A stretch of 64,000 bases of DNA, taken from Bacteroidales bacterium (GTDB lineage: Bacteria > Bacteroidota > Bacteroidia > Bacteroidales > VadinHA17). The position numbers and the translations under genes were made by a program. The stretch lies in contig PLNT01000017.1 in NCBI GenBank assembly GCA_003141895.1, forward strand, positions 1-64,000. The letters run 5' to 3'. Every line of letters begins with the position of its first letter. The first letter of the stretch is position 1. Of this stretch, positions 57,823-64,000 are shown one piece after another. The notes under the pieces are model-generated. The model was not told the DNA's origin and ran no database searches. It was given only the letters and a program-made list of their open reading frames with translations.

Positions 57823-60800
57823 ATGGGGAAACGGTTTCCTGAATATAAAGGTCTTGATCTGTCGAAAGTAAACAAAGAGATTCTCACAATATGGGATAAA
57901 AATGATACTTTCAACAGAAGTGTACGTGATGTGAACGGTAAGGGTGAGTTTGTTTTTTATGAAGGTCCACCTTCAGCAAATGGTATCCCGGGTATTCACC
58001 ACGTAATGGCACGGACAATCAAGGATGCAATCTGCCGTTTCAAAACTCAATGCGGATATGAGGTAAAACGTAAGGCAGGATGGGATACCCATGGCCTGCC
58101 TGTTGAACTTGGTGTTGAAACAGCTCTTGGTATTACAAAGGAAGATATTGGTAATAAATCTTCTCCTAAATATATTTCTATTGAAGATTACAACAAGGAA
58201 TGCCGCAAGGCCGTAATGAAATATACCGATCTCTGGGAGGATCTTACCCGGAAAATGGGCTACTGGGTGAATATGGACCATCCATACGTGACCTATGATA
58301 ACCGGTATATTGAAACACTCTGGTGGCTTCTCCAGAACCTTTATAACAAAGGACATCTGTACAAGGGATATACTATTCAGCCATACTCACCGGCAGCCGG
58401 TACCGGACTGAGCTCTCATGAACTTAATCTCCCGGGCTGCTATCGTGATGTAAAGGATACTACCTGCATAGCTCTGTTTAAACTGAAAAGGGACAAAAAA
58501 TCGGAATTTCTTTATAACAATGCCGATACCGCCGATGTGCATATGATGGCATGGACAACCACCCCGTGGACACTTCCTTCAAACACGGCACTGGCCGTCG
58601 GGAAAGAAATAAAATATATAAAAGTCAGGAGTTTCAACCCCTATTCCGGAGATCCCATAACTGTCATTATTGCTAAAGATCTTTTAAATGGGTTATTTCC
58701 CGAAGCCAATGCATCAATAGAATTTTCAGACTATAAACCGGGCGAAAAAAGGATTCCTTTCAGGGTTTCTGATGAATTCACAGGATCCGAACTCGAAGGC
58801 ATAAACTATGAACAGCTGATCGACTGGATGAATCCGGGAGAAGGAGCTTTCAGGGTAATAACAGGCGATTTTGTAACGACTGAAGACGGTACAGGTATCG
58901 TTCATATTGCTCCCACTTTTGGTGCCGACGACTACAGGGCCGGAAAGGAAAATGGCATTCCTCCCCTGATGGTTAAGAGAAAAGACGGCTCCTTTGGACC
59001 GATGGTCGATAAAAGAGGATACATGGTCCCGATAGCTGACCTGGATGAAACATTTGTTAAACAAAATGTAAACAAAAAAACTTATTCAGCATTTGAGGGC
59101 CATCCTGTTAAAAATGAATATGACTCAAGTCTTCCTGCCGATGCAGAAACTATCGACGTGGAGATAGCAGTTATGCTTAAGCAACAGGGCAAGGTATTCA
59201 GAATTGAAAAACAGATACACAGCTATCCTCATTGCTGGAGAACTGATAAACCTGTTTTATACTATCCGCTCGATTCATGGTTCATCAAAACAACTGCTTT
59301 CCGCGATCGCATGATAGAACTTAACAATACTATCAACTGGCATCCTCAATCGACGGGTACGGGCAGATTTGGAAAATGGCTCGAAAACCTCGTGGACTGG
59401 AACCTTTCACGTTCACGTTACTGGGGTACTCCTCTTCCGATCTGGATATCTGAGGACAAAAAAGAAGAGAAATGTATCGGCTCGGCAACAGAACTGAAAA
59501 ATGAGATTGAGAAATCAATAAAAGCCGGATTCATGAAGAAGAATCCCCTGGCTGAATTTAAAGAAGGAGATAATTCACCTGAAAACTATGAGCATTTCGA
59601 CCTGCACCGTCCGTTCGTGGATGATATTTTCCTTGTTAGTAATACAGGTAAGAAAATGTTCCGTGAAGCAGATCTGATAGATGGCTGGTTCGATTCGGGA
59701 GCAATGCCGTATGCCCAGGTGCATTATCCTTTTGAGAATAGGGAAAACTTCAGTGAAATGTTTCCGGCTGATTATGTTGCCGAAGGTGTTGACCAGACAA
59801 GGGGATGGTTCTTTACACTTCATGCCATAGCAACAATGATTTCTGATTCTGTTGCATTTAAAAATATAATCTCAAACGGCCTTGTCCTCGATAAAAATGG
59901 CAACAAAATGTCAAAGCGCCTGGGTAATGCCGTTGATGCATTCTCGGCAATCGAAGAATACGGATCCGATCCTCTGAGATGGTACATGATAACCAATTCT
60001 CAGCCATGGGATAATCTTAAATTCGATATTTCGGGAGTGGATGAAGTAAAGCGCAAGTTCTTCGGGACATTATACAATACATATTCATTCTTTTCTCTCT
60101 ACGCTAATGTCGATAATTTCAATTATAATGAACCTGAGATCCCTGTAAATGAAAGACCTGAAATTGACCGCTGGATAATTTCCCTTCTTAACTCACTCAT
60201 TAAGGAAGTTACAGAATGTTATAATGGTTATGATCTCACCCGTGCAGGACGCGAAATACAGGATTTTGTAACCGAAAACCTGAGTAACTGGTACGTTCGT
60301 CTGAACAGGAAACGTTACTGGGGCGGCGAATATGACCAGGATAAGCTTGCTGCTTATCAGACTCTTTATGTTTGTCTCGAAACTGTGGCACAGCTTGCAG
60401 CTCCGATAGCACCTTTCTATATGGACAGGCTTTTCAGTGATCTTAATAATGTAACTGAAAGACAAAAGGAGAATTCAGTGCACCTGGTACTGTTCCCTGA
60501 ATATGATGAATCGCTTATTGATAAGGATCTTGAGGAAAGGATGGATATAGCCCAGAAAATATCCTCAATGATTCTCGGGCTACGCAGAAAGGTAAGTTTA
60601 AAAGTGCGTCAGCCTCTGGCTCGCATTATGGTCCCTTTTACTGATAAATATTTCAAAGCAAAATTTGAAGCTGTCAAGGACCTGGTATTGGCAGAAGTCA
60701 ATGTTAAGGAAGTTGAATATATAGACGATACTGCTTCGATCCTTGTTAAAAAGATAAAACCAAATTTCAAGACACTTGGTCCGAAGTATGGCAAGCTTAT

Positions 60801-61272
60801 GAAGGAAATAAGCAATGCTATTGCAACGCTGACACCCGCGGAAATTATATCTTTTGAAAATAATGGAAATCACTCTTTTACTATTAGTGGTCAGAAGATT
60901 GTTCTGACAACCGGGGATGTTGAAATTATCTCCGAGGATATTCCGGGATGGCAGGTGGCCAACGATGGTAAGCTGACTGTGGCTCTTGACATTACCGTTT
61001 CAGATGATTTGCGTAATGAGGGTATCGCCCGTGAGTTTGTAAACCGTATTCAGAATATACGCAAGGAGAATGGATATGATGTCACCGATAAGATAACCGT
61101 ACTTATTGAAGATCATGATTTTGTTCACGAAGCAGTGAAACAGCATGGTTCATATATTGGTTCGCAGACACTTGCCACAACTGTTGAGCTTGTCGATTCT
61201 ATTTCAGGTAATACCAATGAGGTTGACATTGATGAATGGGTGGTGAAGATTTCGGTGAGCAAGAATTCATGA
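57823..61272 (+). CDS. ileS: Isoleucyl-tRNA synthetase
   Basis: 1149 residues, normal for Bacteroidota. Class I signatures: PPSANGIPGIHH (49-60), where HIGH is written GIHH, and NKMSKRLGN for KMSKS. The CP1 editing domain is present (WTTTPWTLPSNTALAVG), and PLPIWISED and WFDSGAMPYAQ line the active site. An anticodon-binding domain and a C-terminal region follow (ILVKKIKPNFKTLGPKYG). It charges tRNA-Ile and is cytoplasmic. It has its own promoter and is followed by REP-like repeats rather than a classical terminator. Confidence 0.97.
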   Translation: MGKRFPEYKGLDLSKVNKEILTIWDKNDTFNRSVRDVNGKGEFVFYEGPPSANGIPGIHHVMARTIKDAICRFKTQCGYEVKRKAGWDTHGLPVELGVETALGITKEDIGNKSSPKYISIEDYNKECRKAVMKYTDLWEDLTRKMGYWVNMDHPYVTYDNRYIETLWWLLQNLYNKGHLYKGYTIQPYSPAAGTGLSSHELNLPGCYRDVKDTTCIALFKLKRDKKSEFLYNNADTADVHMMAWTTTPWTLPSNTALAVGKEIKYIKVRSFNPYSGDPITVIIAKDLLNGLFPEANASIEFSDYKPGEKRIPFRVSDEFTGSELEGINYEQLIDWMNPGEGAFRVITGDFVTTEDGTGIVHIAPTFGADDYRAGKENGIPPLMVKRKDGSFGPMVDKRGYMVPIADLDETFVKQNVNKKTYSAFEGHPVKNEYDSSLPADAETIDVEIAVMLKQQGKVFRIEKQIHSYPHCWRTDKPVLYYPLDSWFIKTTAFRDRMIELNNTINWHPQSTGTGRFGKWLENLVDWNLSRSRYWGTPLPIWISEDKKEEKCIGSATELKNEIEKSIKAGFMKKNPLAEFKEGDNSPENYEHFDLHRPFVDDIFLVSNTGKKMFREADLIDGWFDSGAMPYAQVHYPFENRENFSEMFPADYVAEGVDQTRGWFFTLHAIATMISDSVAFKNIISNGLVLDKNGNKMSKRLGNAVDAFSAIEEYGSDPLRWYMITNSQPWDNLKFDISGVDEVKRKFFGTLYNTYSFFSLYANVDNFNYNEPEIPVNERPEIDRWIISLLNSLIKEVTECYNGYDLTRAGREIQDFVTENLSNWYVRLNRKRYWGGEYDQDKLAAYQTLYVCLETVAQLAAPIAPFYMDRLFSDLNNVTERQKENSVHLVLFPEYDESLIDKDLEERMDIAQKISSMILGLRRKVSLKVRQPLARIMVPFTDKYFKAKFEAVKDLVLAEVNVKEVEYIDDTASILVKKIKPNFKTLGPKYGKLMKEISNAIATLTPAEIISFENNGNHSFTISGQKIVLTTGDVEIISEDIPGWQVANDGKLTVALDITVSDDLRNEGIAREFVNRIQNIRKENGYDVTDKITVLIEDHDFVHEAVKQHGSYIGSQTLATTVELVDSISGNTNEVDIDEWVVKISVSKNS

Positions 61273-61279
61273 AGCCTAA

Positions 61280-61503
61280 GGGGATTGCTTCGCTTCGCTC
61301 GCAATGACCGGTAATTTGATAATGTACACCGTCATTGCGAGTCCGACGCAGGAGGGCGAAGCAATCCCAGACTCCCATAACAAATTCAACTCACCGTCAT
61401 TGCGAGCCTGACGCAGGAGGGCGAAGCAATCCCAGACTCAAATAACAAATTCAACTCACCGTCATTGCGAGCCTGACGCAGGAGGGCGAAGCAATCCCAG
61501 ACC
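61280..61503. repeat. REP-like array: one inverted unit and three direct units at exact 65-bp period
   Basis: Inverted unit 61280-61310; direct units begin 61329, 61394 and 61459, each GTCATTGCGAGnCnGACGCAGGAGG...GCAATCCCAGAC with an ACAAATTCAACTCACC linker. The three copies are almost identical, indicating recent amplification. It may also act as the 3' end signal of ileS. Confidence 0.88.
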
Positions 61504-61525
61504 CCATAAACTGAATTCATTTTCC

Positions 61526-61533
61526 TATATTTG
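61526..61533 (+). promoter_or_regulatory. Candidate -7 box for the UDP-glucuronate decarboxylase gene
   Basis: TATATTTG fits TAnnTTTG and lies 17 bases before the start codon. No clear TTG lies at the right distance. Confidence 0.4.
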
Positions 61534-61550
61534 TATCATATAACTTCCCT

Positions 61551-62486
61551 ATGAAACGTATATTAGTTACCGGCGGCGCCGGATTTATCGGATCTCATCT
61601 ATGTGAAAGATTACTCAATATGGGACACGAGGTTATCTGTCTCGATAATTATTTCACAGGATCGAAAATGAATATTATTCATCTCCTTAACAATCCATTC
61701 TTTGAGCTGATCCGGCACGACGTAACAATGCCTCTTTTTATCGAAACGGATGAAATTTATAACCTTGCTTGCCCGGCTTCTCCTATTCACTACCAGTATA
61801 ATGGCATTAAAACCATCAAGACATCGGTGATGGGAGCGATAAACACATTAGGACTTGCAAAACGGACAAAATCAAAAATTCTCCAGGCATCAACAAGCGA
61901 GATTTATGGCGATCCTGAGATACATCCGCAGCATGAAGCTTACTGGGGAAATGTCAATACACTCGGTCCGAGGGCATGCTATGATGAAGGCAAGAGATGC
62001 GCCGAGACTCTCTTCATGAATTATCATAATCAGAATAAAGTACGGATAAAAATAGCCCGTATCTTCAATACCTATGGTCCGAAAATGAGCTCCCACGACG
62101 GCAGGGTGGTTTCCAATTTCATTGTCCAGGCACTGCACGGTGAGAACATTACCATCTACGGTGATGGTTCTCATACACGGAGCTTCCAGTACGTTGATGA
62201 CCTCATCGACGGACTTATTAAATTAATGGACACTCCGGATAGTTTTACCGGTCCGGTTAATCTTGGAAATCCGGTAGAGATTACAATAAGTTCTCTTGCA
62301 GAAATGATAATAAACATGACCGGCTCCAAATCAAAAATAATATATCTTCCTCTTCCCCAGGATGATCCTAAACAGCGCAAACCCGATATTACCCTTGCCA
62401 AGGCAGTATTAGACTGGGCTCCGAAGGTAGATGCAGAAACCGGGTTGGCTAAGACTGTGGAGTATTTCAGGAAGAGTTTAAAGTAG
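61551..62486 (+). CDS. UDP-glucuronate decarboxylase (UDP-xylose synthase)
   Basis: 311 residues, extended SDR. The NAD loop GGAGFIGSH is at 8-16, [10 protein letters not shown] precedes the active site, and the catalytic pair is Tyr144/Lys148 in [26 protein letters not shown] and the C-terminal RKPDITLA are signatures of UDP-xylose synthase, which decarboxylates UDP-glucuronate. Xylose could feed the surface polysaccharide, but this gene is 60 kb from the glycosyltransferases and adjoins dnaG, so it may serve other glycans. dnaG starts 1 base after its stop. Confidence 0.93.
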   Translation: MKRILVTGGAGFIGSHLCERLLNMGHEVICLDNYFTGSKMNIIHLLNNPFFELIRHDVTMPLFIETDEIYNLACPASPIHYQYNGIKTIKTSVMGAINTLGLAKRTKSKILQASTSEIYGDPEIHPQHEAYWGNVNTLGPRACYDEGKRCAETLFMNYHNQNKVRIKIARIFNTYGPKMSSHDGRVVSNFIVQALHGENITIYGDGSHTRSFQYVDDLIDGLIKLMDTPDSFTGPVNLGNPVEITISSLAEMIINMTGSKSKIIYLPLPQDDPKQRKPDITLAKAVLDWAPKVDAETGLAKTVEYFRKSLK

Positions 62487-62487
62487 C

Positions 62488-64000
62488 ATGATAGACCGCG
62501 CTACCATAGAACGCATTCTTGATGCTGCTCAGATAGTTGATGTGGTACAGGAGTTTGTACCCTTAAAGAAACGGGGTGTAAACTATCTTGGGTTATGCCC
62601 CTTCCATAATGAAAAGACTCCGTCATTTACGGTATCACCTTCGAAAGAGATATTCAAATGTTTCGGCTGCGGGAAGGTTGGCAATTCGGTTAATTTCGTA
62701 ATGGAACATGAGCATCTTACCTATCCTGAAGCCCTTAAATACCTGGCAAAAAAATATCACATTGAGGTCATTGAAAAAGAGCTTACACAGGAAGAACTTG
62801 AAAAACAGAATGAAAGGGAAAGTCTTCTTGTTGTCTCATCTTATGCCTCCCGTCAATTTTCTGAAAATCTTTTCCATAGTGATGATGGGATTTCTATAGG
62901 TCTTACATATTTCAAAGAAAGAGGATTCCTCCAGGATACTCTGAAAAAGTTCGAGGTAGGTTACAGTTTTGAAAAGAGGGATGCATTTTCAAAAAAAGCA
63001 CTCGAAGACGGGTACAAACAGGATTTCCTTGTCAAAACCGGTCTTTCCATTCAGCATGAGGACCACATTTTTGACAGGTTCGCGGGAAGGGTAATGTTCC
63101 CTATTCATTCCCTTTCAGGACAGGTGCTCGGTTTTGGCGGAAGGGTACTTAAGACTGATGCAAAAACAGCAAAATATCTGAATTCTCCCGAATCGGAAAT
63201 TTATCATAAGAGCAAGATCCTCTATGGAATATTCCAGGCCCGTAAATCGATTACCCAGGAGGACCGCTGTTACCTGGTAGAAGGATATACCGATGTGATG
63301 TCGCTCCATGAAGCCAATGTGGAAAATGTAGTTGCTTCGTCAGGAACATCTCTCACCCAGGAACAGGTGCGACTGATTAAAAGATTCACACAGAACATCA
63401 CAATCCTTTATGATGGCGATGCTGCCGGCATAAAAGCCTCAATAAGAGGTATTGATCTTGTGCTGGAAGAAGGAATGAATGTCAAGATTGTACTTATTCC
63501 CGATAACGAGGATCCTGATTCCTATTCAAAAAAACTGAGTAACGAGGAATTTCTGAAATTCCTGAAAGAGAATGAAACAGATTTCATCCGTTTCAAAACA
63601 CAACTTCTTCTCTCTGAAGCTAATGATGATCCTGTAAAAAGAGCTGATCTTATTCGCGACGTTGTAAAATCGATCGCGGTCATTCCGGAGGCAATTACCA
63701 GGACCGTATATATAAAAGAATGCAGTACAGTGCTGGAAGTAAGTGAGCCAATAATTTATAATGAAGTAAACAAGATCAGGCGGCAAAAGAGTTTCCAGGA
63801 CAGAAATAAATATCCCGGACCGGAAGATTTACCTGTACTGCCACCTGTTCTGATAAAACCTGTTCACCGTGAAACTGTAACGTACTATTCTGAAAAGGAG
63901 ATTATCAGGTTGCTTCTGAAATTCGGAAGTATGGAATTTGAAAGAACAGTAAACAAGGAAGACGGGAAAGAGGAAATGCTGACCGTATCTGATTATATTG
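62488..64000 (+). CDS. dnaG: DNA primase, 3' end outside window
   Basis: Open from ATG 62488 to the right edge, 504 codons visible. The zinc ribbon has Cys37, His40 (CPFH), Cys58 and Cys61 (CFGCG). The RNA-polymerase core has FAGRVMFPIHSLSGQVLGFGGR, and the TOPRIM region VEGYTDVMSLHEANVENVVASSGT with YDGDAAG. It lays RNA primers at the replication fork. Co-transcribed with the UDP-glucuronate decarboxylase gene (1-base gap), an arrangement not linked by function. Confidence 0.97.
   Translation, partial: MIDRATIERILDAAQIVDVVQEFVPLKKRGVNYLGLCPFHNEKTPSFTVSPSKEIFKCFGCGKVGNSVNFVMEHEHLTYPEALKYLAKKYHIEVIEKELTQEELEKQNERESLLVVSSYASRQFSENLFHSDDGISIGLTYFKERGFLQDTLKKFEVGYSFEKRDAFSKKALEDGYKQDFLVKTGLSIQHEDHIFDRFAGRVMFPIHSLSGQVLGFGGRVLKTDAKTAKYLNSPESEIYHKSKILYGIFQARKSITQEDRCYLVEGYTDVMSLHEANVENVVASSGTSLTQEQVRLIKRFTQNITILYDGDAAGIKASIRGIDLVLEEGMNVKIVLIPDNEDPDSYSKKLSNEEFLKFLKENETDFIRFKTQLLLSEANDDPVKRADLIRDVVKSIAVIPEAITRTVYIKECSTVLEVSEPIIYNEVNKIRRQKSFQDRNKYPGPEDLPVLPPVLIKPVHRETVTYYSEKEIIRLLLKFGSMEFERTVNKEDGKEEMLTVSDYI

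Noticed and set aside
61329-61503. Regularly spaced repeats as a CRISPR array
   Set aside because: The 65-bp period has nearly identical spacers and the unit is the common REP-like CATTGCGAG element; no cas genes.
1-64000. tRNA, tmRNA or riboswitch genes
   Set aside because: A visual scan found no convincing cloverleaf or T-loop (GGTTCRANNCC) with matching acceptor stem, and no FMN element before ribE.

Overview
The window is a piece of a Bacteroidota chromosome, probably from the Bacteroidales. The signs are TAnnTTTG -7 boxes upstream of several genes, a type IX secretion (T9SS) C-terminal sorting domain, a SprB-like repeat adhesin, a UpxY/NusG-like antiterminator, a Bacteroidota-type IleS with GIHH in place of HIGH, a zinc-less DksA/TraR protein and low-GC coding. 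I cannot name a genus.

Layout. 1-1966 (minus) is the start of a large exported SprB-like protein running off the left edge. 36755 down to 2212 (minus) is one roughly 34.5 kb surface-polysaccharide operon that ends at a clear hairpin terminator (2144-2172). It carries export and chain-length genes (Wza, Wzc), flippase (Wzx), polymerase (Wzy), several glycosyltransferases, eight methyltransferase-like proteins, a WecE/WecD pair for a 4-acetamido-4,6-dideoxyhexose, a HisH/HisF/amidotransferase set for an acetamidino sugar, a two-gene transketolase, and two notable fusions (DUF354 with a WbpG-type amidotransferase; epimerase with GT2). 36.8-41.4 kb is an accessory patch of four-helix-bundle (S23) genes, ORF6N, a DUF4143 ATPase, a HicB-like/DUF2442 pair and a small regulator. 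42-48.4 kb holds a nucleotidyltransferase, an S26-like peptidase, a T9SS cargo protein, a 54-residue peptide gene, another S23 gene and the UpxY antiterminator. 48.7-52.5 kb holds a Wzi-like outer-membrane protein and the probable initiating sugar-phosphate transferase. 53-64 kb is mostly housekeeping: DksA-like, riboflavin synthase, UbiX, sirtuin, IleS, UDP-glucuronate decarboxylase and DnaG (cut by the right edge).

The genes fit a Wzy-dependent pathway: the sugar-phosphate transferase at 51-52.5 kb starts the lipid-linked unit, the operon's transferases and modifying enzymes extend it, Wzx flips it, Wzy polymerises it, Wzc/Wza control length and export, and Wzi and UpxY assist at the surface and during transcription.

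The least ordinary signal lies between genes. Long runs of degenerate tandem repeats keep an exact 7-base register while their sequence differs from locus to locus. Each of the three S23 genes abuts such runs, and its stop codon sits inside the array; at the two intact genes the runs flank the gene as inverted copies. A related set of 8-base-register arrays has no gene. A second system is a set of inverted GC-rich palindromes: one pair encloses a DUF559 nuclease gene and others enclose only a DUF559 remnant or nothing. REP-like units, MITE-like hairpins and a 73-bp duplication fill much of the remaining intergenic space. No tRNA, rRNA or CRISPR array was seen.
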